A DNA stretch of 64,000 nucleotides from Flavobacteriaceae bacterium (lineage in GTDB: Bacteria > Bacteroidota > Bacteroidia > Flavobacteriales > Flavobacteriaceae). Numbering within the stretch: position 1 is the first letter of the stretch; the number at the start of each line of letters is the position of its first letter. Below the pieces are notes generated by a model that ran no database searches, was not told where the DNA came from, and saw only the letters and a program-made list of their open reading frames with translations. The stretch is from NCBI GenBank assembly GCA_029238515.1, contig JAQWFW010000010.1, forward strand, positions 25,231 to 89,230. Direction: 5' to 3'. Positions 48,276 to 56,090 of this stretch are shown one piece after another. Made by a program: the position numbers and the translations under genes.

Positions 48276-48683
48276 TTATGAGAAAAAAGGAGGTGCGCGT
48301 AGCTGTGTATTGGTTAATGTAAATGCGTGCAACTGTAGCGGCTCGAAAATTATATTGAGCTCTACAGGAATTTCAGATGGTTCCAAATCTGCATAATCAC
48401 TGATGTGATAATTGAATGATAACAGATTAAAATCACATATATCACATCCTGAAACTGATTGGTGAATATGGGATTTGTTTTCAGAACATTCTATGTGAGT
48501 ATGTTCTCCAAAATGATGAATAAAGTTGAAGATAGAGGGAAAAGTCAAAATCGCAAACAATACTATCGCTGCAGCTTTTTTCCCTGTATTTCTACTGTTT
48601 TTCATGTTCATGATATTCATGGCTAAGATAAAAAAAATCAAACAAATAGATGGAGTGAAGAAGAAAATAGTTGAGTTTATCAC
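48276..48683 (-). CDS. Small His/Cys-rich membrane-anchored protein of receptor operon
   Basis: Up to 135 residues. A hydrophobic N-terminus is followed by a short periplasmic part rich in metal-type ligands (HHFGEHTHIECSENKSHIH, then SGCDICDF with a CxxC). The C-terminus is PPFFS. Similar small genes stand before metal-type TonB receptors in Bacteroidetes, but I know no function. The ORF-track ATG lies 2 nt after the upstream stop; a later ATG at 48605 (MKNSRNTGKKAAAIVLFAIL) gives one ordinary signal anchor and may be the true start. Confidence 0.7.
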   Translation of the reverse strand: MINSTIFFFTPSICLIFFILAMNIMNMKNSRNTGKKAAAIVLFAILTFPSIFNFIHHFGEHTHIECSENKSHIHQSVSGCDICDFNLLSFNYHISDYADLEPSEIPVELNIIFEPLQLHAFTLTNTQLRAPPFFS

Positions 48684-48685
48684 AT

Positions 48686-49930
48686 TTATTTGAAATATTC
48701 TGTCAAATAATTTTCTGAAAAATAAGGGTAATTCAATTTTTTGCTCAGCTGAATATATTTTTTTTTGATTTTTGTCTTGTTAGATAAACCTTCGGCACTG
48801 TCATAAAGATAAATTTGGTACAATAGTGAAATGAATTCTTCATAACTATAGCGGCATTCATTTAGACTAAAAAGGGTGTTGTATTCGGCTTCTTTTTTTT
48901 CGTCCCCAATCAATTTGTAATAAAACGCACCCATTAAGTAGAAAGAGTTTAAATGTGATTTTTGATAATAGAATTTAACCCTCAAAATAATTTTCTGAAC
49001 TAGGAATTCCATGATTTGAAGGTTTTTTGTAACTATTGAAGTTGTGAATAATTCATATGAATAATCGGTCAAGTTTGCTCTTTTTGAATGAATCGTGTAA
49101 TACTTGTGTAAAACTTCAATTGTTTCTGTCTCATTGGCTTTGAGGAGTTTTAAAGCAAGTAGCCGACTGCATAAAATGGGGTTTAAATCATCAGTATATA
49201 TCAAATTATCTACTTTTGGATTTATGCTTTTGTTGTTTATAAATTTATTAAACTCCAATATTGCAGAGGTAAAAATAGTAATTTCTCTAGAGGGCTTTTT
49301 TTGCAGAATTTTTTTTGCCCATGCTCCATAATAGCCATTTAAACTCGAATAGTCTACAAATGTCAAATAAACACAATGTAAAAAATTGGTATTGTAAAAC
49401 AATGCTTCGTTGTAATGCTCCTGTTTTCTAATGATTAGCCCAATAGAATTGCCAATGTGTAGCAATTCTGAATAAGTAAAAGTTTTGTAATCCAGATTTT
49501 GTAGCTTAAAAACCGTGTTTAGGTTGCTGTAACTTTTGTCATACAGCAATTCTCTGGAAAGTTGGGCTATGAATCCTGAGTAGTTTTGTTGATTTACCTT
49601 TCGGTTTTTTATTAATGCTGTTATAGCTTCAATATCGTTATGATATATGACTTTGTACATGTCATTTTGAAATTCAGTTTTTTCTTTATACTGTGCATTT
49701 TGTGAAAAGTGGAAGTAATTTTTGTATCCAAGAAACTTAGACAGAATATCTAAAGTTTTTTTGTTTGGTTTTGTGTAAGTCGCCAATCCAAATAATCTTC
49801 GTATTGTGTTGTAACTTATATTGACATCAAGTGTTTGTAAAATCGCATTCGAAATCATTTCACAATCGCCTCGATTTGTTATTTCTTTTCCAATTTTTTG
49901 CTCAATTTGTTTTTTTAGAAGATCAATCAT
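48686..49930 (-). CDS. Putative regulator: N-terminal HTH-like domain plus helical repeats
   Basis: A 414-residue cytoplasmic protein without signal peptide. The first 70 residues (KIGKEITNRGDCEMISNAI, ISYNTIRRLFGLATYTKPNKKT, LDILSKFLGYKNYFHF) match a pattern I know from many uncharacterised Bacteroidetes proteins and look like a helix-turn-helix DNA-binding module. The rest is all-helical, TPR-like and rich in Tyr, Lys and Leu, without an enzyme motif. It heads the operon with the His/Cys-rich protein, the ZnuD-like receptor and the acidic lipoprotein, so it may control them. Function is inference. Confidence 0.7.
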   Translation of the reverse strand: MIDLLKKQIEQKIGKEITNRGDCEMISNAILQTLDVNISYNTIRRLFGLATYTKPNKKTLDILSKFLGYKNYFHFSQNAQYKEKTEFQNDMYKVIYHNDIEAITALIKNRKVNQQNYSGFIAQLSRELLYDKSYSNLNTVFKLQNLDYKTFTYSELLHIGNSIGLIIRKQEHYNEALFYNTNFLHCVYLTFVDYSSLNGYYGAWAKKILQKKPSREITIFTSAILEFNKFINNKSINPKVDNLIYTDDLNPILCSRLLALKLLKANETETIEVLHKYYTIHSKRANLTDYSYELFTTSIVTKNLQIMEFLVQKIILRVKFYYQKSHLNSFYLMGAFYYKLIGDEKKEAEYNTLFSLNECRYSYEEFISLLYQIYLYDSAEGLSNKTKIKKKYIQLSKKLNYPYFSENYLTEYFK

Positions 49931-49957
49931 TTATGTATCAATTATGTATCAAATTTA
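49931..49957 (-). promoter_or_regulatory. -7 box and tandem TTATGTATCAA repeats upstream of the regulator
   Basis: On the minus strand TAAATTTG (49950-49957) fits TAnnTTTG. Between it and the ATG the plus strand reads TTATGTATCAA twice in tandem (49931-49941 and 49942-49952), so the repeats overlap the expected transcription start and could be an operator. Confidence 0.5.
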
Positions 49958-49973
49958 ACTAATAAATAGTTTA

Positions 49974-49995
49974 AATTTGATGAATATATCAAATT
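49974..49995. promoter_or_regulatory. Inverted repeat AATTTGAT-n6-ATCAAATT
   Basis: A perfect 8-bp inverted repeat with a 6-nt spacer upstream of the regulator promoter. A third copy of TATCAAATT lies at 49948. The spacing of about one helical turn between half-sites fits a dimeric DNA-binding protein (inference). Confidence 0.45.
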
Positions 49996-50053
49996 AAGTA
50001 TAAAATAGGGTATATCCTTTTCTTATTTCACTGTAGTTTGTTTTAGTCAATCC

Positions 50054-50096
50054 CATTTAGTGAGTTCAAAGAACTCACTAAATGTGGATTTTTTTC
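50054..50096 (+). terminator. Strong orphan hairpin-terminator in a divergent region
   Basis: CATTTAGTGAGTTC and GAACTCACTAAATG form a perfect 14-bp stem with an AAA loop, followed by GTGGA and seven T on the plus strand only. No plus-strand gene lies upstream within reach, and the next gene's promoter (50174) is further downstream. It may end a small RNA or antisense transcript. Confidence 0.7.
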
Positions 50097-50173
50097 TTTT
50101 CTGTCTCAATTCATTTTTATTTATAACTCAAATAATATTTTGTCGTAATAATAACAAATTTTTTTATGTAACG

Positions 50174-50205
50174 TTTGCTTCACATGTTTAAATATGTTAA
50201 GTTTG
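50174..50205 (+). promoter_or_regulatory. Promoter of the DUF6249/Xre gene pair
   Basis: TTTG at 50174-50177 and TAAGTTTG at 50198-50205 are 20 nt apart, a full match to the Bacteroidetes consensus. The -7 box begins behind the ORF-track ATG at 50194, which therefore cannot be the start. Confidence 0.7.
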
Positions 50206-50235
50206 CGTTACATTATGATACAAAAATTAAAAATT

Positions 50236-50631
50236 ATGGATCAAGACATTATTATCCCAGTTCTTGGAATGTTAACAGGAATCATTATCCCAGTAGCGGT
50301 ATTTATCTGGTTATATTATGAAAATAAAGGAAAGAGAGAAACAGTTCTCGAGATATCTAAGCACTTGGACGACTCTACCAAGTTGGAGGAATTACTGGCT
50401 ATTTTTGAGGATCGAAAAAAAGAACCAATCGACTACCGTAGAGGAGGAGTTATCACAATTTTCATAGGAGTTGGTATATGGTTTTTTGGATTTTTATCCT
50501 TGGGATCATTCTTTGAGGGTGCTGGTATTTTGGTTGGTTTTATTGGAGTTGGTACTATGATTGCTGGATATCTTTACCCAAATACCGGTAAAGAGCTTAC
50601 CAATGCTGTTGAAGAGTTTGAAAAAAAATAA
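50236..50631 (+). CDS. Small membrane protein, DUF6249-like
   Basis: About 131 residues from the ATG at 50236. A first transmembrane helix (IIIPVLGMLTGIIIPVAVFIWLYY) is followed by a charged cytoplasmic segment (GKRETVLEISKHL, then a DRKKEPIDYRRG stretch) and a hydrophobic pair ending GFIGVGTMIAGYLYP. This resembles DUF6249 proteins, which have no known function. The ORF-track start at 50194 overlaps the promoter's -7 box, and ATG 50215 would leave a leader of only a few bases. The Xre gene follows after 3 nt. Confidence 0.75.
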   Translation: MDQDIIIPVLGMLTGIIIPVAVFIWLYYENKGKRETVLEISKHLDDSTKLEELLAIFEDRKKEPIDYRRGGVITIFIGVGIWFFGFLSLGSFFEGAGILVGFIGVGTMIAGYLYPNTGKELTNAVEEFEKK

Positions 50632-50634
50632 CCT

Positions 50635-50847
50635 TTGGGAAAGAATCATAAAAAACTATTGAATAATCTTGAGGAACTTCGGAAATCTGCAGGTTTGACC
50701 CAGCAAGAACTTTCAATTGCAGCAGAAGTTTCAAGGAAAAGTATCAATGCTGTCGAGAATGGAGTTTATATTCCTTCTACAGTTTTGGCGCTAAAAATCG
50801 CAAAAACCATCAACTGCTCTGTTGAAGACTTGTTTAAATTACCTTGA
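50635..50847 (+). CDS. Xre-family helix-turn-helix regulator
   Basis: A 70-residue protein that is almost entirely one HTH_3 domain (LRKSAGLTQQELSIAAEVSRKSINAVENG, then TVLALKIAKTINCSVEDLF). It starts at TTG 3 nt after the preceding stop; no ATG is available without losing the first helix. Translational coupling to the membrane protein and the shared promoter suggest the pair acts together, perhaps with the membrane protein controlling the regulator (inference). Confidence 0.85.
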   Translation: MGKNHKKLLNNLEELRKSAGLTQQELSIAAEVSRKSINAVENGVYIPSTVLALKIAKTINCSVEDLFKLP

Positions 50848-50934
50848 TCGTGGTTTTTTGACGGTTTGATTAAGTAAATCGGTCTACTTTCATTAACTTT
50901 AAAACTTGGATCACATCCAAATAAAACGTAATTA

Positions 50935-51462
50935 ATGAAAAACCTCTTTTTACTTTATGCTTTTTTAATCTTCACTTGTTCATGCAGTGATGATGCCAAT
51001 GCCCAAAACAATAAGGACATATTTACGATATACTTGGTTAGGCATTCTGAAAAGGATTTATCCGCCAATAACCTCTCGGACCCTCCATTAACTCTATGTG
51101 GAGTACAAAGATCTGAAAACTTGAGTGATTTTCTTAAAGATGTCCATTTAAATATAATCTACAGCACTGATTATTTACGCACCAAAAGCACTGCATTTCC
51201 TACAGCAAACTCAAAAGGGTTAGAAATTGAGCTGTACGATGCTCAGCAACTTAAAGATTTTTCACAATTATTGATTGATCGGCAGCAAGATGCACTTGTT
51301 GTTGGACATAGCAATACCACTGGAGTTTTGGCCGGACTTTTGACTGGAGAGGACATAGGTGCATTTGATTTAGATATTTATGATCGTGTCTATCAAGTAG
51401 TCATTTATAAAAATAAGGGTAGACTTCACTTGTTGCACGTTTCTGTAGATTGTAATGAATGA
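50935..51462 (+). CDS. Exported histidine phosphatase family protein
   Basis: A 175-residue protein with a signal peptide (MKNLFLLYAFLIFTCSCS, possibly a lipoprotein although the lipobox is weak). It has the phosphohistidine motif YLVRHSEK and the second histidine in VVGHSNTTG, as in SixA/phosphoglycerate-mutase-like phosphatases. The catalytic arginine and histidine are both present. The substrate is unknown; its exported location rules out glycolysis. It lies directly before the secreted dikinase-like gene in the same direction. Confidence 0.85.
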   Translation: MKNLFLLYAFLIFTCSCSDDANAQNNKDIFTIYLVRHSEKDLSANNLSDPPLTLCGVQRSENLSDFLKDVHLNIIYSTDYLRTKSTAFPTANSKGLEIELYDAQQLKDFSQLLIDRQQDALVVGHSNTTGVLAGLLTGEDIGAFDLDIYDRVYQVVIYKNKGRLHLLHVSVDCNE

Positions 51463-51576
51463 GCTGTTGAACTATACTAATGCATGTTCTTTTTGGTTCA
51501 TTCTAAATTAAACTTTATTTAGAAGCTAAACATTTGTATATTTAGTGACTTAATAACCATTTAACTTTCTTTTTTA

Positions 51577-54500
51577 ATGTCAAAGAGAATATCCTTATTG
51601 ATTCTTTGTTCAATTTCTTTTTTTAATTTTTGTGTTGCTCAAAATGTAACAATCGATAATTATTCTGTGAATGGTCTGGGGCAAGTACAACTATCTATAC
51701 AAGCTCAAGCAGGCAAATATTATATACTTCACGCACAACACAGTCCAACATTCAATTGGGCTACTTCAATGACAATTGGTGTGGATGGAACAATGGTAAT
51801 CTCCGAATCTGCAGGAGCTTATCCACTCGAAAGTTATTCCATAACAGAACACGATGTTTTAGTTCCAGATGATTATGATGGAGATGGAATAGATGACATC
51901 ACTGAATTCAATAATATGCCTACAGACTCTCCTTTCAATACTGCAGATCCAATTGCTTTTATTGATGGATCAACTTCCGTTCCAGATCATGATACTTTTT
52001 TAGATTTAGCAACTGTAAACAATGTGGGTTGGGCCCCTTTTTTAGATGATCAATTATACGTAAAGTTTGGAATACTGGATAGAGACACCCCAGAACCAAA
52101 GGTCTATTTCATCAATAGTAATACCTATATCATTCATGCATATTTTTGGAATGGAATTGGAGCCTCTGTCAGCGGTGATGATGGTTCTGGAGAGATTGTT
52201 TTTAATCCCAATGATATTCTTCCAAATGGTGTTATAGGAAGTTATTCTTTCAATTTTTCTTTTGGCAATGCATATGATTTTGAGGAAACTCAAAGAACGT
52301 ATGAGTTATTGGTGGCCAGTATGCCTTTTCTTCAAAATAACATGAATCATTTTATTGGACAAGCCGATGAAGATAACCACATCAACAATTATGCTGAAGA
52401 CTTTGAAGATTCAAGAATAGATGTAGTTTTGGAATCTGATGTATTTGCAGAAATCAATTACATTCCGTTTCATGAGGCCGAAGGTTATGGGTTTTTTAAG
52501 CATATGACAGATCTTAATGAAACGCCTGGAAGTAGAGATATTGTTCTTTATGACGCTTTACCAAATTCATTGCCGAGAGTAGGAGGCATCATAACTTCTG
52601 TGATACAAACCCCATTGTCGCATGTAAATTTGAGGGCAATTCAAGACAATGTTCCAAATGCATACATCGCCAACCCTTTAGCCAATGATGCAATTGCTAG
52701 TTTACTTGGAGGGTATATCTATTACAAAGTAGAAAATGACCGTTATGAAATTCGAGAAGCGACTTTGAATGAAGTCAATGCTTGGTATGAAGAATTGAGA
52801 CCAACAGAGCCACAAACCCCTATTCGTGATTTGAGCATTACAGAAATTCTGCCCTTAGATAATATTGGTTTTGAAATGTCAATGGCTTTTGGAGCAAAGT
52901 GTTCTAACCTTGCTACCATGAGATCCTTTGATCTTCCTGTGGGGACCATACCCGATGGTTTTGGTATTCCATTTTACTATTATGATGAATTTATGCAGTT
53001 CAATAATTTTTATGAAGAGGCACAAGTTATGATCGACAATCCTACTTTTCAAACAGACATCAACTTTAGAATTGATCGTTTGAGAGATTTTAGAAGAGCC
53101 ATTAAAGACGCTCCAATGCCGCAATGGATGTTGGATGACCTTCAAGCCATGCATGATGATTTTCCCGAAGGCACGCCTGTTCGATGTCGCTCCAGCACAA
53201 ATAACGAAGACTTACCAGGATTTAGTGGCGCTGGTTTATATATTTCAAAAACCCAATACCCAGATGAAGGACATATATCTAAATCCATCAAACAGGTGTA
53301 TGCAAGCATGTGGAATTTTAGAGCTTATGAAGAACGAGATTTTTATCGTGTAGATCATTTTATGGCTGCAATGGGAATCTTGTGTCATACCAACTTTCAG
53401 GGTGAACAATCCAATGGGGTTGGGATTAGTATAGATCCTATTTACGAAACAGAAGACACTTTTTACCTTAATACTCAAGTTGGGGAATCCCTAATTACAA
53501 ACCCTGACCCAAACTCTGTACCTGAAGAAATTTTATTGTATGAAGACCCTACACAAGGAGGGGGCTATCTTGTTTTAAGGTTATCCAACTTGGTGAATCC
53601 TGGCGAACTGGTTATGGATCAACAATATCTCGATCAAATGAGAGATTTTCTGACTGTTATTCATGATGAATTTGCAATACTTTATGATGTTGTAGGTGCA
53701 GAAGGTTTTGGAATGGACATCGAATACAAAGTTACAGCACAAGATCAATTAATAATTAAACAAGCAAGACCTTGGGTTTCATTTTGGGCAGATGTCAATG
53801 GAGATTATGATTTGGGTATCACAGCAATTGTAGAACCTCAATCTTCATCCTCTCTGGATAGTAATGAACTTGTGACTGTAACTGTAGACAACCAAGGGTT
53901 AAATGCAATGAGTAATTTTGATCTTGAACTACTGGTGGATGGTCAATCAATGGAACTAATTACAATTCCCCAAACAATTGAAGCTTTTAGTGAAGCTAAT
54001 TTTCAATTTTCAGCACCTCAAGATTTTTCTTTAGTAGGCGATTATAGTGTCACAGCAATGGTGAGTCATGAGGATGATGAATACGAAAACAACAACACTT
54101 TAAATGCTGTGATTAGCAAGACTTATGAGGTGGATGCGGCTCTTTCTATTGAAGATTTATCCGTTGTATGTAATGATGTGGTTGAAGTGACTACAGTCAT
54201 AGCCAACCAAGGCGATACCACCATTACGGATGTACAAATTGAGGTCGTAGTTAATGGTTCAGTTGTAGAAATTATCGATGCTAGCGTAGACATTCCTTTT
54301 CAGGAACAAGAAACAATAATTATTTCTGTTGACAGCAGCCTTCAACAAAATAATAATATCACTTTAAACCTGTTGAACGTATCCCCTCAATCGGATGGAG
54401 ATTCAACCAACAATTCGGCTACTGCAACTACAAATCTTGAATCGGACTATGATGTCATTACACTGGTTATCAATGCGGACAATTATCCTGAAGAAACTTC

Positions 54501-55947
54501 TTGGAAACTCGTAAACGAATTCAACGAAATAGTATCTACAGGGTCATTAGACAATAATACAGAAGTTTATACTGAAGACATTTGTGTGGATTACAGTTCT
54601 TGTTTTTCACTTTATGTTTACGATTCATATGGTGATGGTATTTGCTGTAGCTGGGGCGAAGGAAACTTTCAGGTTCTAGATTCGTTAGGCAATACAATTC
54701 TTATAAACGACGGAGACTTTAACAATTTTGCGCAGGAAGTATTTTGTCTTGATAATTCTGAATGTGATATAACTGCGGATATAAATGTATTGCCTGCTAC
54801 TTCATCTTCGGCAAACGATGGTGTTATTACAATCAATACAAATTCTGGGATAAGCCCATTTCAGTATAGTATTGATGGGGGACAAACATTGACAGATTCA
54901 AACGTCTTTAATAATCTACCCGTAGGGGATTTTGACGTTTATATAATAGGGGATTCCGGACTTTGTATATACGAGGAGAATATTTCAGTTGAATACTGTA
55001 ATTTTGCTACAGTTGATATTGAAGCGACTTTAGTTTCATCTGTTGTATCAACAAATGGCTCGATTGTCATTACACCGACTTCTGGAGTTGGTCCTTACCA
55101 ATACAGTATTGATGGCGGTCAAAACTTCGTAACAAATAATGAGTTTTACAATTTAGCTGTAGGAGACTACAATATTGTTGTAAAAGATGGTGCCAATATT
55201 TGTGCGTACGAAGCAGGTGTGCCTATTGGAGTCGAGGGCTTAGTCATAAACGAAATTAATTATCGCTCCAGTGTTGCATTCGATCCAGGAGATTGGATTG
55301 AATTGTACAATCCTAAAGCAGTAACTATAGACATTTCAAACTGGCAAATCAAAGATGACAATAGCACCCATGTTTTTGTACTTCCTGAGGGCACTCAAAT
55401 AGCCGGAAATGGATTTTTGGTCATTGTTAAAGATGCAGCAGCATTCAGTAGTGTATTTCCAAATATTACTTTCATAGGAGAATTAGATTTTGGTTTTGGA
55501 GGGTCCGATGCTGTTCGATTGTACAACCCCGACAGCAAACTTTTGGATGAGGTGTATTATGAATCAGAATTTCCTTGGCCAACTTGTGCTGATGAAACAG
55601 GAAAAACATTGGAATTGATAACGCCAGATTTAGACAATTCACTCCCCGAAAATTGGGATTGTATCAATGAAAATGGAAGTCCAAATGCGGTCAATAGCAC
55701 TGGACTATCTATTGAAGATGTCGATTCCAATTCGATAGCGTTGTATCCAAATCCTGCAAGCAATACACTCTATATTTCAGGTAATTCTGTAGGTTATAAT
55801 ATTGAAGTTTATTCATTGGTTGGTCAGCTTGTAATGACCGCTCCCAATACCAATCAAATAAATGTACGCTCATTAAATCAAGGGGTTTACTTGATAAAAA
55901 TTAGTACTGAAACGACAACAGTTACAAAACGTTTCATTAAGTTTTGA
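51577..55947 (+). CDS. Giant T9SS-sorted protein with phosphohistidine and PPDK-type ATP-grasp domains (glucan-dikinase-like order)
   Basis: A 1456-residue exported protein (signal MSKRISLLILCSISFFNFCVAQ). Order: beta-rich N-terminus with a calcium-type DYDGDGIDDITEF loop near 100; a phosphohistidine-like segment TPLSHVNLRA with H349; a PPDK ATP-grasp domain (about 430-735) with FGAKCSNLATM, VRCRSSTNNEDLPGFSGAGLY, YASMWNFRAYEER, E716 in MDIEYKV and Q729 in IIKQARPW. Then two CARDB-like domains, a DSYGDGICC domain, two SprB-like repeats (about 1090 and 1170, QYSIDGGQ), a lamin-tail domain (1222-1335) and a type A sorting domain ending TKRFIKF. The ATP-grasp residues look intact, so dikinase activity outside the cytoplasm is possible but unproven. 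Confidence 0.85.
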   Translation: MSKRISLLILCSISFFNFCVAQNVTIDNYSVNGLGQVQLSIQAQAGKYYILHAQHSPTFNWATSMTIGVDGTMVISESAGAYPLESYSITEHDVLVPDDYDGDGIDDITEFNNMPTDSPFNTADPIAFIDGSTSVPDHDTFLDLATVNNVGWAPFLDDQLYVKFGILDRDTPEPKVYFINSNTYIIHAYFWNGIGASVSGDDGSGEIVFNPNDILPNGVIGSYSFNFSFGNAYDFEETQRTYELLVASMPFLQNNMNHFIGQADEDNHINNYAEDFEDSRIDVVLESDVFAEINYIPFHEAEGYGFFKHMTDLNETPGSRDIVLYDALPNSLPRVGGIITSVIQTPLSHVNLRAIQDNVPNAYIANPLANDAIASLLGGYIYYKVENDRYEIREATLNEVNAWYEELRPTEPQTPIRDLSITEILPLDNIGFEMSMAFGAKCSNLATMRSFDLPVGTIPDGFGIPFYYYDEFMQFNNFYEEAQVMIDNPTFQTDINFRIDRLRDFRRAIKDAPMPQWMLDDLQAMHDDFPEGTPVRCRSSTNNEDLPGFSGAGLYISKTQYPDEGHISKSIKQVYASMWNFRAYEERDFYRVDHFMAAMGILCHTNFQGEQSNGVGISIDPIYETEDTFYLNTQVGESLITNPDPNSVPEEILLYEDPTQGGGYLVLRLSNLVNPGELVMDQQYLDQMRDFLTVIHDEFAILYDVVGAEGFGMDIEYKVTAQDQLIIKQARPWVSFWADVNGDYDLGITAIVEPQSSSSLDSNELVTVTVDNQGLNAMSNFDLELLVDGQSMELITIPQTIEAFSEANFQFSAPQDFSLVGDYSVTAMVSHEDDEYENNNTLNAVISKTYEVDAALSIEDLSVVCNDVVEVTTVIANQGDTTITDVQIEVVVNGSVVEIIDASVDIPFQEQETIIISVDSSLQQNNNITLNLLNVSPQSDGDSTNNSATATTNLESDYDVITLVINADNYPEETSWKLVNEFNEIVSTGSLDNNTEVYTEDICVDYSSCFSLYVYDSYGDGICCSWGEGNFQVLDSLGNTILINDGDFNNFAQEVFCLDNSECDITADINVLPATSSSANDGVITINTNSGISPFQYSIDGGQTLTDSNVFNNLPVGDFDVYIIGDSGLCIYEENISVEYCNFATVDIEATLVSSVVSTNGSIVITPTSGVGPYQYSIDGGQNFVTNNEFYNLAVGDYNIVVKDGANICAYEAGVPIGVEGLVINEINYRSSVAFDPGDWIELYNPKAVTIDISNWQIKDDNSTHVFVLPEGTQIAGNGFLVIVKDAAAFSSVFPNITFIGELDFGFGGSDAVRLYNPDSKLLDEVYYESEFPWPTCADETGKTLELITPDLDNSLPENWDCINENGSPNAVNSTGLSIEDVDSNSIALYPNPASNTLYISGNSVGYNIEVYSLVGQLVMTAPNTNQINVRSLNQGVYLIKISTETTTVTKRFIKF

Positions 55948-55986
55948 TGTACATTTGACCGATAACTCAATTATTTTGAAATAAAA

Positions 55987-56020
55987 AAAATACCCCTCAT
56001 TTTCCTATGCGGGGTATTTT
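55987..56020 (+). terminator. Intrinsic terminator after the dikinase-like gene
   Basis: AAAATACCCC and GGGGTATTTT form a 10-bp stem with a 14-nt loop, ending in a T-rich tail. Confidence 0.7.
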
Positions 56021-56050
56021 CATTAAAACCAGCATAAATATTTAATTAAG

Positions 56051-56058
56051 TATATTTG
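56051..56058 (+). promoter_or_regulatory. -7 box (TATATTTG) of the LVIVD-repeat protein gene
   Basis: TATATTTG matches TAnnTTTG and ends 32 nt before the ATG at 56091. No TTTG is found at the proper upstream distance. Confidence 0.5.
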
Positions 56059-56090
56059 TTAAAACATAAAATTTATTAATCCCTAATGCT

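Noticed and set aside
50054-50096. Hairpin as the terminator of the HTH/helical-repeat gene or as an attenuator of the DUF6249 gene
   Set aside because: The poly-T is on the plus strand, whereas the HTH gene is on the minus strand and begins here. The DUF6249 promoter lies downstream of the hairpin.
55987-56020. Hairpin as a repeat of an insertion element
   Set aside because: It has a T-rich tail at the end of a long gene and no transposase or flanking duplication, so a terminator is the simpler reading.
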